NCBI RefSeq assembly: GCF_001598695.1
Contig: NZ_BCZK01000002.1
Span: 248,001-312,000 of the forward strand
From: Klebsiella oxytoca NBRC 105695
Lineage (GTDB): Bacteria; Pseudomonadota; Gammaproteobacteria; Enterobacterales; Enterobacteriaceae
Length of the DNA: 64,000 nucleotides
Direction of reading: 5' to 3'
The notes below the pieces were generated by a model. That model searched no databases, was not told where the DNA came from, and worked only from the letters and a program-made list of their open reading frames with translations. Position numbers and translations under genes: made by a program. This document shows positions 53,019 to 64,000 of the stretch, piece after piece. Position 1 is the first letter of the stretch, and each line of letters starts with the position of its first letter.

Positions 53019-53333
53019 ATGGTGAGTTTAAAATCCTTTCTGAATTACTTCTCGCAGCCTCGTGCGGCGGTACCTTTAAGTCATGCGGAGCAACAACAGA
53101 TTGATTATTTAATTCAGGCGTTTGGTGGTGAAGGCAATATTATTAACGTTGACGCCTGCATTACCCGCTTACGCGTCACGGTGAATAATCTATCGATAGT
53201 TGATTCTCAGGCCTTACAGCAGCAGGGAGCGCTTGGGGTTATTATCCTGGGGCAGCAGGTGCATGCTATTTTCGGTAAGCAGTCGGATGCTTTACGGCAA
53301 TTACTTGATGAGCACTTTGCCAGCCGGAAATAA
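53019..53333 (+). CDS. Orphan PTS EIIB domain protein, glucose family
   Basis: This 104-residue protein is a free-standing EIIB of the glucose superfamily. After a 28-residue N-terminal stretch, the domain reads LIQAFGGEGNIINVDACITRLRVTV, with the phosphorylated cysteine at position 47 in the DACITRLRV signature, and ends HAIFGKQSDALRQLLDEHF. It closely resembles the EIIB part of PtsG. No EIIC or EIIA gene is nearby, and the locus uses an ABC importer. AGGAG precedes the ATG by six bases. It follows the ganB terminator, so expression is by readthrough or a local promoter. A regulatory role linked to PTS state is inferred. Confidence 0.88.
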   Translation: MVSLKSFLNYFSQPRAAVPLSHAEQQQIDYLIQAFGGEGNIINVDACITRLRVTVNNLSIVDSQALQQQGALGVIILGQQVHAIFGKQSDALRQLLDEHFASRK

Positions 53334-53368
53334 AATAAAACGGGATAACGCAATAATGAGTTATCCCG
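53330..53368 (-). terminator. Terminator after ganL
   Basis: On the minus strand CGGGATAAC-tcattattgc-GTTATCCCG is followed by TTTTATTTTAT, a perfect 9-base-pair stem with a U-rich tail. It sits between the converging EIIB and ganL genes. Confidence 0.85.
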
Positions 53369-53455
53369 AAAATATAACAGGCATTCAATGGCAATAATCA
53401 TTACCGGAGGGTAATTAACAACTTTACAGTTGGCGATAAAACAGTTAAACGGCTA

Positions 53456-54727
53456 TTACCACCAGGCTTCGACCTGTACACCAAAGTTCCATGTATTATT
53501 GGCGGTCCGATCTTCGAACGGCTTACCATTTTCGGAATCATTCAGGTATGAAGCGAAAATTCGTAGTTCCGGGCGCGACATAAAGTCAGGTCCATCGGCC
53601 AGGCCCAGCGCAATGGTGTATTTCTCACCGGCTTGTTTGTAATCGGTATTATTTTTGTAGCTATCTTTTTGGTAGAAGCCGCCCACTTCGCCAATCAGGC
53701 GCACATATTCGGTGAACTGATACTGCCCGCGCGCCACCAGCGACAGCATGCGTGTTTTATCCGTGTAATCGGTGATGTTATCCGCGGAGCCCCAGGTCAG
53801 GACGTGGTTAATAGAGAACTTTTCAGTAATCGGAATTAAACCGGTATTGATAACGCGGTAGCCGGTGGCGTCATTGACGTAGTTCCACATGTCATACCAG
53901 CCGCCCCCCTGGGACACCATGTTCTGCGCCAGTCCTTTGTTTGCGTATTGCAGAACCGTTTTGTTGTAACCGCCCAGCATATCCTGGCTGATTTCACCGG
54001 TTAGCATGACGCCGTTTTCAGCATCATAGAGTCCGCCGTAGGTATCCTGCTTTTTAGTGGTATTCGGCATCGCGTAGTCGATACCAAATTCGGTCCAGGA
54101 TCCGGCCCACGGCTTCCAGCCCGCATAGCGCAAATCAAGATAGTTAATATTGACGTTGCTATCGCCATCGACGCGGTAGTCGACGTCATTGGCATCCCCG
54201 CGGATCCAGGCAAATGAAACGGCGCCCGGACCGAGCGTATAGTTTTCGATCCCGGCGCCGGATCCGGAAATATTCCAGTATTTCGTATCGATAATGTGCA
54301 GATCGTGGCGCTGATAGTAGCGTTTGCCGCCCCAGATGACTGCATTTGGATCGCCGGGGATCAGACCTTTAATTTGCAGGTTTAGCTGCCGCAGGCCGAA
54401 CTGCGCATCGTCATCAAGCGTGGTTTCATTATCGTTTGAGCCGTCAGATACCATGCTGACCATACTATCGAGGTAGAAGCTAACGTCATTCTTCTTGTAG
54501 ACCTCCGATCCCAGCTCCAGCTCGCCGTAGGTATCAGATTCGTTACCCAGACGGCCAATTTTATTTTTTTGCCATTCGGCCTGGCTACCGTCGCCGGAGA
54601 CCCCAACCCCGGCGCGCATATAGCCATGAAAGTCGATACCCGGGAGGGTGGCGGAAGCAGCAAACACGGATGGTGAAATCAGCGCAGCGGCCAACGCAAC
54701 GGAAAGTGTGCGCAGCGTAGTGTTCAT
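53456..54727 (-). CDS. ganL: LamB-family galactooligosaccharide porin
   Basis: The 423-residue outer-membrane protein has a signal peptide (MNTTLRTLSVALAAALISPSVFA), the maltoporin-type start of the mature part (GIDFHGYMRAGVGVSGDG), alternating beta strands through its length and a terminal tryptophan preceded by FGVQVEAW, as needed for barrel assembly. It should let galactan fragments cross the outer membrane, like GanL of Dickeya. It is divergent from ganR. The ATG at 54727 agrees with the signal peptide; the longer reading from 54760 does not. Confidence 0.9.
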   Translation of the reverse strand: MNTTLRTLSVALAAALISPSVFAASATLPGIDFHGYMRAGVGVSGDGSQAEWQKNKIGRLGNESDTYGELELGSEVYKKNDVSFYLDSMVSMVSDGSNDNETTLDDDAQFGLRQLNLQIKGLIPGDPNAVIWGGKRYYQRHDLHIIDTKYWNISGSGAGIENYTLGPGAVSFAWIRGDANDVDYRVDGDSNVNINYLDLRYAGWKPWAGSWTEFGIDYAMPNTTKKQDTYGGLYDAENGVMLTGEISQDMLGGYNKTVLQYANKGLAQNMVSQGGGWYDMWNYVNDATGYRVINTGLIPITEKFSINHVLTWGSADNITDYTDKTRMLSLVARGQYQFTEYVRLIGEVGGFYQKDSYKNNTDYKQAGEKYTIALGLADGPDFMSRPELRIFASYLNDSENGKPFEDRTANNTWNFGVQVEAWW

Positions 54728-54859
54728 GTCTATCCTCTTATTGTTTTGTATTACGTTCACATAACCGATGTCATAAAATGCCTAAACCTGAAATCAGGCA
54801 ATTGAATGATCGCCATAGTGTGATTAACTGCAAATAAAAAGGCGGGTTTTGTTACGCAA

Positions 54860-54900
54860 AGTGAGTCCATTCACAATTTGTAGTATTGTGAGCGTAATAC
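54860..54900. promoter_or_regulatory. CRP site and operator-like palindrome between ganL and ganR
   Basis: AGTGAGTCCATTCACA (54860-54875) has the CRP symmetry GTGA-N6-TCAC. Eight bases later GTATTGTGAGCGTAATAC (54883-54900) is an imperfect palindrome containing ATTGTGAGCG, the left half of the classical lac operator; GanR is closely LacI-like in its recognition helix (VSYQTVSRVLN). Together they suggest catabolite activation and GanR repression of ganL and possibly ganR. Confidence 0.65.
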
Positions 54901-54996
54901 TTTTTATGGCTATGGTTGGAGGAGGAATACGGCAATGAGCGTTTTTTCACATTGCCCCTGTTACAATTCAGGGATAACAACACAAGGAACCGGACC

Positions 54997-56070
54997 ATGA
55001 AGTCTAAAAGCGCGACCTTAGAAGACGTTGCACGCCATGCGGGCGTCTCCTATCAGACCGTGTCCAGGGTACTGAACAAATCTGCTAATGTATCCAAAGC
55101 CACGCGCAGCAAGGTGGAGAAATCCATTGAGGAGCTGCGCTATGTCCCGAACCGCCTGGCGCAACAGCTGGTAGGTAAGCAAAGTCGTACCGTGGGCCTG
55201 GTCACAATTTCCCTTGCATTGCATGCCCCATCCCAGGTGGCTGCGGCGGTAAAACGCTATGCGAACGTGGAAGGTTATCAGGTGCTCATCTCCATGATTG
55301 ATGAGAGCGTCAACCAAAGTATCCAGGACTCTATTAATGAACTGAAGTCTCAACTGGTGGATAAGGTCATCATCAACGTGCCGCTGGAGACTGAACAGGC
55401 CCAAAAAATAGCCGCTGATAACGATGACATCGTCTGTCTTTTTTTAGATGTCGACCCCTACAGCTCGGTGTTTAACGTTTCGTTTAATCCGGCGGACGGT
55501 ACACGGGCCAGCGTCAAGTATCTCTATGAGATGGGCCATCGGGAAATCGCGTTGCTGGCCGGCCCTGAAAGTTCGGTATCGGCCAAACTGCGTTTGAAAA
55601 GCTGGATAGAAACCCTGGAGGGTTACGGGCTGGAGCCGGTAACGGTGATTCGCGGCAACTGGGACGCGCAAAGCGGCTACGCTGGCGCGCTGCAAATGCT
55701 GCGGGAGACGCCAAACTTTACCGCCGTTTTGGTAGGTAACGATCAGATGGCATTGGGCGTACTGAGCGCATTTCACCAGCACCAGGTACCGATTCCGGGA
55801 GAAAAGTCGGTTATTGGTTATGATGACACTTATGAGAGTTCGTTCTTCTACCCGGCGCTAACCACGGTTTCGCTGGATCTTGATCTGCAAGGGAAGGAGG
55901 CCGTTCGGCGCATTCTCGACAGCGGCGATAACGAAACATCACATACGTCTTCTATCCTTCCGGCTCGTCTGGTTGTACGCCATTCTACCGGGCCAAAAAC
56001 GGAGCCTGGCAAAAATCTGCAGTCTATTGCTGAGCAACTCCGGGCTCTGGCGCATCAGCTAAGTCCTTAA
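54997..56070 (+). CDS. ganR: LacI-family regulator of galactan use
   Basis: This 357-residue repressor is unusually close to LacI: the helix-turn-helix reads ATLEDVARHAGVSYQTVSRVLNKSANV (about 6-32), the hinge VPNRLAQQLVGKQS matches, the core contains SLALHAPSQ and LLAGPESSVSAKLRLKSW, and a C-terminal leucine-rich tail (LQSIAEQLRALAHQL) resembles the LacI tetramerisation helix. It lies in the gan locus, divergent from ganL, so it is the probable galactan repressor with a galactoside inducer. AAGGA precedes the ATG. Confidence 0.92.
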   Translation: MKSKSATLEDVARHAGVSYQTVSRVLNKSANVSKATRSKVEKSIEELRYVPNRLAQQLVGKQSRTVGLVTISLALHAPSQVAAAVKRYANVEGYQVLISMIDESVNQSIQDSINELKSQLVDKVIINVPLETEQAQKIAADNDDIVCLFLDVDPYSSVFNVSFNPADGTRASVKYLYEMGHREIALLAGPESSVSAKLRLKSWIETLEGYGLEPVTVIRGNWDAQSGYAGALQMLRETPNFTAVLVGNDQMALGVLSAFHQHQVPIPGEKSVIGYDDTYESSFFYPALTTVSLDLDLQGKEAVRRILDSGDNETSHTSSILPARLVVRHSTGPKTEPGKNLQSIAEQLRALAHQLSP

Positions 56071-56075
56071 TCTGC

Positions 56076-56100
56076 AAAGGGCGCTCTCGCCGCCCTTTCA
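56076..56100 (+). terminator. Terminator after ganR
   Basis: AAAGGGCG-ctctcgc-CGCCCTTTCA is a stem-loop with a short U-run. Confidence 0.75.
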
Positions 56101-56151
56101 TCCTTCTCATTCTCAGGGTTGATCTTTGTCTTTACACGGTGTACGGTATTG

Positions 56152-56167
56152 TTATGTTATAACATAA
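56152..56167. promoter_or_regulatory. Zur box upstream of rpmE2
   Basis: TTATGTTATAACATAA is a perfect 16-bp palindrome matching the core of the enteric Zur consensus (GAAATGTTATANTATAACATTTC), 14 bases before the rpmE2 ATG. It predicts derepression in zinc starvation. Confidence 0.85.
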
Positions 56168-56181
56168 TGATTGAGGTCGCT

Positions 56182-56445
56182 ATGAAACCCAATATTCATC
56201 CGCATTATCGTACGGTGGTTTTTCACGATACCAGCGCCAACGAATACTTCAAGGTCGGTTCTACTATCAGAACCGAGCGTGAGATCGAACTGGAGGGCGA
56301 GACGTACCCCTACGTGACGCTTGATGTATCGTCCAAATCGCATCCGTATTACACCGGTAAGCAGAAGGCCTTCAACAATGAAGGTAGTACCGCGCGTTTC
56401 CGTCAGCGCTTTGGCGGCTTTATTGATGCGAAGAGGGACAAATAA
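56182..56445 (+). CDS. rpmE2: Alternative ribosomal protein L31 type B (zinc-free)
   Basis: RpmE2 (YkgM) replaces zinc-containing L31 on ribosomes when zinc is scarce, freeing the metal. The 87-residue protein reads [20 protein letters not shown] and ends [15 protein letters not shown]. It contains no cysteine, unlike the zinc-binding type A form. GAGG precedes the ATG at 56182; a longer reading from 56119 would cross the Zur box. Its stop overlaps the rpmJ2 start. Confidence 0.96.
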   Translation: MKPNIHPHYRTVVFHDTSANEYFKVGSTIRTEREIELEGETYPYVTLDVSSKSHPYYTGKQKAFNNEGSTARFRQRFGGFIDAKRDK

Positions 56446-56585
56446 TGCAGGTGCTAAACTCATTGCGTAGCGCGAAACAACGCCACCCGGATTGCCAGAT
56501 CGTGAAGCGCAAGGGGCGGCTATACGTGATTTGCAAAAGCAATCCCCGCTTTAAAGCCGTGCAGGGACGCAAGAAAAGACGTTAA
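56445..56585 (+). CDS. rpmJ2: Alternative ribosomal protein L36 type B
   Basis: This 46-residue gene reads [20 protein letters not shown], then [20 protein letters not shown] and GRKKRR, the YkgO-type L36 paralogue that lacks the full zinc ligand set. Its ATG shares one base with the rpmE2 stop (TAATG), so the two are coupled behind the Zur box. Its TAA overlaps the stop of the convergent acetyltransferase gene by four bases. Confidence 0.95.
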   Translation: MQVLNSLRSAKQRHPDCQIVKRKGRLYVICKSNPRFKAVQGRKKRR

Positions 56586-57280
56586 CGAAAGCTCCCCAGC
56601 GTACGTAACTGCTGGCCGTCGGCGCTGAAGTTGTCGGCGGCCAGCCATTGCTGCATTGCCCTGTCTATCTGTGGCCACTCGGAATCAATAATGGAAAACC
56701 AGTCGGTATCGCGGTTGTGGCCCTTTATCACCAGCGCCTGACGAAATTGCCCCTCATACTGAAATCCCAACCGCAGCGCCGCCCGGCGTGACGGTTCGTT
56801 GAGACTGTTACATTTCCACTCGTAGCGCCGATAGCCGAGCGTATCAAAGACGTAATCCATCAGCAGCCAGTGGGCCTCGGTGGCCATTGCAGTCCGGCTC
56901 AGTAAAGGCGAGAAGTGAACGTGGCCGACTTCAACAACGCCGTTGTTAGCGTCAATTCTCATCAGCGCCAGTGAGCCCACGGGCTGGTCTGTTTGCTTAT
57001 CGATCACCGCGAAGTGAATGGGGTCGTTCTGCCCGGAAACGCTCTCAATCCATGCGCGGTACTCCTCTACGCTGCTGTCCGGTTCGCGCAGCAGCCATGT
57101 CCAGCTTCGGGTATCCGGGGCTAAGCGGTGGGCGTCAAACAGCGCGCCGGCATGCGTGGAGCGCAAAGGCTCTAGCCGACAAAAGCGGCCCTGCAGGTTC
57201 ACCCTTTCAGGATGTGGACAGGGCTGCCAGTCGGGCAGGGCGGTGCCAACGGGCTGATCGTATTGATTAAGATGGCTCAT
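56582..57280 (-). CDS. GNAT acetyltransferase, RimJ/RimL type
   Basis: The 232-residue protein is a GNAT N-acetyltransferase of the RimJ/RimL branch: [19 protein letters not shown] near 32-50, [11 protein letters not shown] near 100, the acetyl-CoA-binding [23 protein letters not shown] block near 133-155, and [21 protein letters not shown]. The substrate is unknown. AAGGA precedes the ATG. It is divergent from a MocR regulator, which may control it. Confidence 0.87.
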   Translation of the reverse strand: MSHLNQYDQPVGTALPDWQPCPHPERVNLQGRFCRLEPLRSTHAGALFDAHRLAPDTRSWTWLLREPDSSVEEYRAWIESVSGQNDPIHFAVIDKQTDQPVGSLALMRIDANNGVVEVGHVHFSPLLSRTAMATEAHWLLMDYVFDTLGYRRYEWKCNSLNEPSRRAALRLGFQYEGQFRQALVIKGHNRDTDWFSIIDSEWPQIDRAMQQWLAADNFSADGQQLRTLGSFR

Positions 57281-57320
57281 CAGGATTTCCTTCTATGGAC
57301 GAATGCTGTGAGATTAAGCG

Positions 57321-57350
57321 CTTATTGGTTCCATAAAAAAGGGCCATAAG
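57321..57350. promoter_or_regulatory. Inverted and direct CCATAA repeats between GNAT and MocR genes
   Basis: CTTATTGG (57321-57328) mirrors CCATAAG (57344-57350), and CCATAA occurs twice (57331 and 57344), 13 bases apart. The cluster sits in the 102-base divergent region and is a candidate MocR operator. Confidence 0.45.
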
Positions 57351-57382
57351 AGTATATTTTCGTAGTACCACGAGGAGCCAAA

Positions 57383-58837
57383 ATGAATATTCCTGATGAT
57401 GCTTTTTTTACTCTGTTGGAGCAGGCGCTGTGCGACAGAGGGCGTGAAACCCTGCAGCGCACGCTCTATCTCCGTCTGCGAGCGGCCATTTTGCAAGGTA
57501 CGCTGGCGGGCGGTAGCCGCCTGCCAGGTTCACGGGCTATAGCGCAGCGTCTGAAGCTATCGCGCAATACCGTCAACGGCGCGCTGGAGCAGCTGGCGAT
57601 GGAGGGGTATCTGCTGCGTAGCCGCCAGGGGACATACGCCGCGCTTTTGAAGTCGCAGGGTGAAGAGGAGGTTGCGGCGCGCGTGATTGTGCTCCCTGAG
57701 TACCTTCAGGGATTACCCGCCGCCACGCGTCGTGATTCGCCCACGCTGCTCTTTACGCCGGGAATGCCTGCGGTTAACTACTTTCCTCTTGCTATCTGGC
57801 GTCGACTCCTTGACCGGGTATTGCGCGAGGAGAGAAGCGCATTGCTGGGCTACGGCGATGCGCAGGGGGAACTTGCATTGCGCAAAGCGATTGCCCGTCA
57901 TCTGGCGCTCTCCCGGGGCATTCGCTGCGAAGCCGGGCAAATTGTGATTACGGAAGGAGCGCTGGAAGCCGTTGATTTATGTACGCATCTGCTGAGCGTT
58001 GCCGGGGAGACGGCATGGGTGGAAGAACCCGGCTATTTAGGGGCAAAAAGCATGTTTCTTAAAGCCGGGCTTCACATCAAGGGTATACCCGTCGATCGAG
58101 AGGGTATGCGGTTCGATACCGATGATGATAGCGCAGCACCGCGATTAATCTTTACTTCACCGTCCCATCAATACCCCTGCGGTTCGGTGATGAGCGCCGG
58201 GCGGCGACTGGCTTTACTGGAATATGCCCGCCGTCATGATGCCTGGCTTATCGAGGATGATTACGATAGTGAATTTCGTTATAGCGGCGAACCGATTCCC
58301 GCCATGCTGGGAATGGTCAGGCAGGCGCCGGTAGTTTATCTGGGGACATTCAGCAAAACGCTTTTTCCCGCGCTGCGTATTGGCTTTATGGTGATGCCGG
58401 AGGGGCTGGCGGATGCCGCAAGAGGCGCGATTGGTTCACTGTTACGCGGCGGTCATCGTGCTGAACAGCGGGCGCTGGCGCTGTTTATCGAAGAGGGGCA
58501 CTACGCGCGTCATCTTGCCGCTATGCGCCGCTTGTATCGCAAACGCCAGCAGCAGCTGCGGGAAACGCTGGCGGCAGAGCTTACTCACCCTTATGAAATA
58601 TCAGGCGGCGAGGGGGGGTTACACCTGACTGTCGTCGTCGAAGACGTTGATGATGAAGCTATTGTGCAGCAGGCCCGGCGGTTTCAGCTCGCGCCCGGCG
58701 CATTAAGCCGTTTTTATCTGAATGAAAAAAAGGCGAGAAGCGGCTTTGTTCTGGGCTACGGTAATACGTCCGCATCACGCTTTCCTTCTGCGATACGGAC
58801 GCTGGATCGCCTTATTGCGCAGCACCGATGCGGGTAA
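57383..58837 (+). CDS. MocR-type (GntR-aminotransferase) regulator
   Basis: This 484-residue regulator has a GntR winged helix (about 25-92: [30 protein letters not shown]) followed by an aminotransferase-like domain with [13 protein letters not shown] near 291 and the PLP lysine in [15 protein letters not shown] near 320. It belongs to the PdxR/GabR group by general pattern. GAGGAG precedes the ATG. It is divergent from the GNAT gene, and its last 26 bases overlap the 3' end of the convergent ylaC. Target and ligand are unknown. Confidence 0.9.
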   Translation: MNIPDDAFFTLLEQALCDRGRETLQRTLYLRLRAAILQGTLAGGSRLPGSRAIAQRLKLSRNTVNGALEQLAMEGYLLRSRQGTYAALLKSQGEEEVAARVIVLPEYLQGLPAATRRDSPTLLFTPGMPAVNYFPLAIWRRLLDRVLREERSALLGYGDAQGELALRKAIARHLALSRGIRCEAGQIVITEGALEAVDLCTHLLSVAGETAWVEEPGYLGAKSMFLKAGLHIKGIPVDREGMRFDTDDDSAAPRLIFTSPSHQYPCGSVMSAGRRLALLEYARRHDAWLIEDDYDSEFRYSGEPIPAMLGMVRQAPVVYLGTFSKTLFPALRIGFMVMPEGLADAARGAIGSLLRGGHRAEQRALALFIEEGHYARHLAAMRRLYRKRQQQLRETLAAELTHPYEISGGEGGLHLTVVVEDVDDEAIVQQARRFQLAPGALSRFYLNEKKARSGFVLGYGNTSASRFPSAIRTLDRLIAQHRCG

Positions 58838-59282
58838 GGGAAAAGACATCGTAAAATGAGAGTTCGCCTTTGGTGGCGATCATTTTTTGCAACTGAGCTT
58901 TCTGCTCGCCATCGACGCGCGGCGACTGCAGGATTCGGTCGATGAGCTGACCGGGAACAAATCGAGTGTTGTACCACTCCCCGTTATAACAAACGCGGAA
59001 GTCCAGAACATCAATGTCTTCATAGCGATAGCGCGGGTAAACGTCAAAGAAAAAGAAGCCGTTCAGCAGAACAAATAGTACGATTAATAGCCAGACCGAA
59101 TCTACCAGCGTTTCAGAACGCAGCATCACGATGAGTGTTGCCAGGAAAGCCGCATACATCGCGACAAAAAGCCATGGATGGTTGCGAATAAAGCTTATGC
59201 TAAAGCGCGGACGGTTATCGCGCTTCTCTTGCACATTAAGCTCATCAATGGTGCTTTTCAGCAGCCGCTGTATTTCTGTCAT
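58812..59282 (-). CDS. ylaC: Inner-membrane protein YlaC
   Basis: YlaC is a 156-residue protein, the same length as E. coli YlaC, with two adjacent membrane helices (about 37-57 and 62-82) and a cytoplasmic C-terminal part containing [25 protein letters not shown] (about 81-105). Function is unknown. The start [15 protein letters not shown] at 59282 matches the family. The 3' end overlaps the MocR gene. Confidence 0.93.
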   Translation of the reverse strand: MTEIQRLLKSTIDELNVQEKRDNRPRFSISFIRNHPWLFVAMYAAFLATLIVMLRSETLVDSVWLLIVLFVLLNGFFFFDVYPRYRYEDIDVLDFRVCYNGEWYNTRFVPGQLIDRILQSPRVDGEQKAQLQKMIATKGELSFYDVFSLTRIGAAQ

Positions 59283-59418
59283 TTTATTCCCCAAATTCTG
59301 CCATGAGCCCCTATGCAGACGCGACGAACAGATGCGCGTTGGGCTCAGCCTGAAGGCTATTTTATGTTGCGTAAATCCGTGGGAAAAGTAACAGATTGGT
59401 TGCGGAAAAGCATAACAG

Positions 59419-59985
59419 TTACCGTTTTTCGCTCTCCACCATTTTTATGATTTGAGCCGGGTTTCCGCCGACGACGGCGTTGGCTGGCACATTTTTCACC
59501 ACTACGGAACCGGAAGCCACGATGGCATTGTCGCCGATAGTCACGCCAGGATTAATTACGGCCCGGCCGCCAATCCATACATTGTGGCCAATAGTGACGG
59601 GTTTTCCGTACTCTTTACCGCTATTTCGTTCAACAGGGTCAAGGGGATGCGTTGCGGTATAAATATGCACACCCGGCGCCAGCATGCAGTTTTCGCCAAT
59701 ATGTATCGGACACACATCCAGCATCACGCAATCAAAGTTGGCGTAGAAATTTTTCCCGAGGAAGATATTGTAGCCGTAATCGCAGCGAAAAGTGGGTTCG
59801 ATATAAGCGTCGCCTGCGTGGCCTAGCAGTTCCGTCAGTAATGCTTTTCTTAATTCACGCTCTTCAGGCGCTGAATGATTGTAACGATGCAACAGTTGTC
59901 TGGCCAGTAGACGGTCGGCCTTTAGCTCAGCGTCACCTGACACATACAGTTCACCGGCAATCATTTTTTGTTTTTCTTCACTCAT
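59419..59985 (-). CDS. maa: Maltose O-acetyltransferase
   Basis: Maa acetylates maltose and glucose with acetyl-CoA. The 188-residue protein has an N-terminal helical Maa domain ([18 protein letters not shown]) and a left-handed beta-helix of hexapeptide repeats, with the catalytic histidine in [15 protein letters not shown] near 117 and [26 protein letters not shown]. It ends a few residues longer than E. coli Maa (183). AAGGGAA lies upstream of the ATG at 59985. Exact sugar preference is not testable here. Confidence 0.93.
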   Translation of the reverse strand: MSEEKQKMIAGELYVSGDAELKADRLLARQLLHRYNHSAPEERELRKALLTELLGHAGDAYIEPTFRCDYGYNIFLGKNFYANFDCVMLDVCPIHIGENCMLAPGVHIYTATHPLDPVERNSGKEYGKPVTIGHNVWIGGRAVINPGVTIGDNAIVASGSVVVKNVPANAVVGGNPAQIIKMVESEKR

Positions 59986-60145
59986 GGAGGCTTCCCTTAT
60001 TTCCTCATTGTAGGCCGCCACAGTATAAAAAAGAAACCGGTTTCATATAGGTACGGAAACAGCTTCTGTGACCGGTGTCGCATTTATTAGCAGCATGAGG
60101 GAAGGGCGTTTTCGGCACAAGAGTTCGGGCTTTCATTTGAAATAA

Positions 60146-60364
60146 TTAGCGGATGAATTTCCAGACCGATGGCGGGATCTTGTCATACAGTTTATTCATC
60201 GTCAGTTCAGCAAGACGATGATCGGCTGCTGAGTAAAATACCGCCAGTTCATTATCAGAAAGTTCATATTTATTTTTTTCAATTACGCGCTCCAGCGTAT
60301 CAATTGTCTGACAACGTCGTAAGCGCATCAAATAGTCTATTTTGGTTAATGTTTTATCAGACAT
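60146..60364 (-). CDS. hha: Haemolysin expression-modulating protein Hha
   Basis: Hha is a 72-residue partner of H-NS that strengthens silencing of horizontally acquired genes. The protein [37 protein letters not shown] is nearly identical to E. coli Hha. It is the second gene after tomB, 26 bases downstream on the same strand. AAGGTG precedes the ATG. Confidence 0.97.
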   Translation of the reverse strand: MSDKTLTKIDYLMRLRRCQTIDTLERVIEKNKYELSDNELAVFYSAADHRLAELTMNKLYDKIPPSVWKFIR

Positions 60365-60390
60365 AAATTCACCTTTTGATTGTAATAATA

Positions 60391-60765
60391 TTAACAAGAA
60401 AGACTGGCCGGGTTTTCCCGACTGGCGTTCACAAAGCAGCGGAATAACCTGTTGCCTGATTTACGCCATTTCTGCAGATCTGCAGTGTTAATGCCGTAGT
60501 TGCTGAACAACACGAAAGTGTCATCCAGATATTCGTCAAGCTGAGTCACCAGCTTATTATCCTCAGCATACTTAATTTTATAATTAAGTGCGAACGCGGC
60601 AATGTGCTCGATCAATTCATTAAGCTGAAGATTGACAGCAGAGGTTGGGTCATTAACCCAGCCATGGTTGCTCTCTTCCAGGTTTGCAAGACAGTCATGA
60701 TACAGGGTTTCGCAGAGAAATTTAAGCTGCGCAATATCATGTCTTTTTGGCGAGTATTCGTCCAT
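60391..60765 (-). CDS. tomB: Hha toxicity modulator TomB
   Basis: TomB (YbaJ) is the 124-residue antitoxin-like partner that counteracts Hha and affects biofilm formation. The protein reads [20 protein letters not shown] and is almost identical to the E. coli form, including the cysteine near the end ([18 protein letters not shown]) implicated in oxidation of Hha. tomB-hha is a two-gene operon downstream of acrAB. Confidence 0.97.
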   Translation of the reverse strand: MDEYSPKRHDIAQLKFLCETLYHDCLANLEESNHGWVNDPTSAVNLQLNELIEHIAAFALNYKIKYAEDNKLVTQLDEYLDDTFVLFSNYGINTADLQKWRKSGNRLFRCFVNASRENPASLSC

Positions 60766-61212
60766 AACGCATCCCCCTTTTTAGTGGTTTAACGACGACT
60801 ATCGACACCGTTGTGGGATGAACACGACTAACAGACCTGACACATACATTGTAATCTTGCTCTTTAACTATAATCCACTCTTAAAAAGATTTCATCGTGC
60901 TATTACGAAAAATTACAATTAACGCGGTCAATTTATCTTAAATGCCTCGGTCTTTATTATATCGTGCCTTTAACTACAACGGAAAAATCGAAGACTGACC
61001 TTATATATCATCGGGTTAGCCCGTGCGTTTAGCTGATACGTTGATACAACCATACATAATGTCAGTGATTGAGAATATTCTTAGTGTGGAGTTGAGGGAG
61101 TAAAGTCAGTGAAAAAAGGTCATAGATAAGCAGCGGTAATCATCATTAAATATTATATCTCAGGTTATAAAATAAACAATCACAATCCGTGCGTTTTAAA
61201 GTGAGACAAAGT
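60766..61212. other. AT-rich non-coding region between acrB and tomB
   Basis: About 450 bases of AT-rich sequence with no credible gene or known small RNA. The left part should contain the tomB-hha promoter on the minus strand; TTATAGT near 60868-60875 (minus strand) is a possible -10 element. Confidence 0.4.
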
Positions 61213-61235
61213 GAAAGGGCCGCGAATGCGGCCCT
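61213..61235 (-). terminator. Terminator of acrAB
   Basis: On the minus strand AAGGGCCGC-att-CGCGGCCCTTTC forms a GC hairpin a few bases beyond the acrB stop, with a short U-run. Confidence 0.75.
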
Positions 61236-61246
61236 TAATGGAGAGA

Positions 61247-64000
<2,754 letters not shown>

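Overview
The window is a chromosomal segment of an enteric gammaproteobacterium, most likely Klebsiella/Raoultella or a close relative. The backbone follows the Escherichia coli order cyoEDCBA-ampG-yajG-bolA-tig-clpPX-lon-hupB-ppiD-ybaV-fadM-queC-ybaE-cof-decR-mdlAB-glnK-amtB-tesB-ybaY-ybaZ-ffs-ybaA-pdeB-ylaC-maa-hha-tomB-acrB. The protein sequences are very close to E. coli, but several accessory blocks sit between these genes. The genus call is inference from gene content; no species marker was tested.

Region by region: 1-1825 holds a flavoprotein (cut by the window edge), a shikimate-dehydrogenase-like enzyme and a divergent IclR regulator, which looks like a small aromatic/alicyclic acid catabolic unit. 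1879-2211 encodes a double-glycine-leader peptide whose mature part is eight 11-residue repeats; this is the most unusual gene here. 2436-7281 is the cytochrome bo3 oxidase operon. 7762-10484 holds ampG, yajG and bolA. 10832-19583 is the protein quality-control block (tig, clpP, clpX, lon, hupB, ppiD) with two visible heat-shock promoters. 19732-25957 holds ybaV, fadM, a REP-type repeat patch, queC, ybaE, cof and the divergent cysteine desulfidase/regulator pair cdsH-decR. 26000-31445 holds the MdlAB transporter and the nitrogen-controlled glnK-amtB operon.

31501-34932 is an accessory gallate-decarboxylase-like unit: a LysR regulator, a UbiD-family enzyme and a DUF554 membrane protein gene interrupted by one in-frame amber codon. 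After tesB, ybaY, ybaZ and the 4.5S RNA gene comes an AT-rich pair of small genes (ribbon-helix-helix protein plus a 71-residue unknown), then a MocR regulator divergent from a YczE-type membrane protein. ybaA follows, then the nickel/cobalt efflux pair rcnA-rcnR with three evenly spaced operators, and the c-di-GMP phosphodiesterase pdeB.

44737-56070 is a complete beta-1,4-galactan utilisation locus. GanL porin admits galactan fragments, periplasmic GanA (GH53) cuts them, GanE-GanF-GanG-GanK import the oligosaccharides, cytoplasmic GanB (GH42) releases galactose, and GanR (LacI family) is the likely regulator. An orphan glucose-type PTS EIIB domain is embedded in the locus. 56152-58837 carries Zur-controlled alternative ribosomal proteins (rpmE2-rpmJ2) and a GNAT/MocR divergent pair. 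The backbone then resumes with ylaC, maa, hha-tomB and the 3' part of acrB.

No tRNA, CRISPR array, insertion sequence or prophage was recognised.
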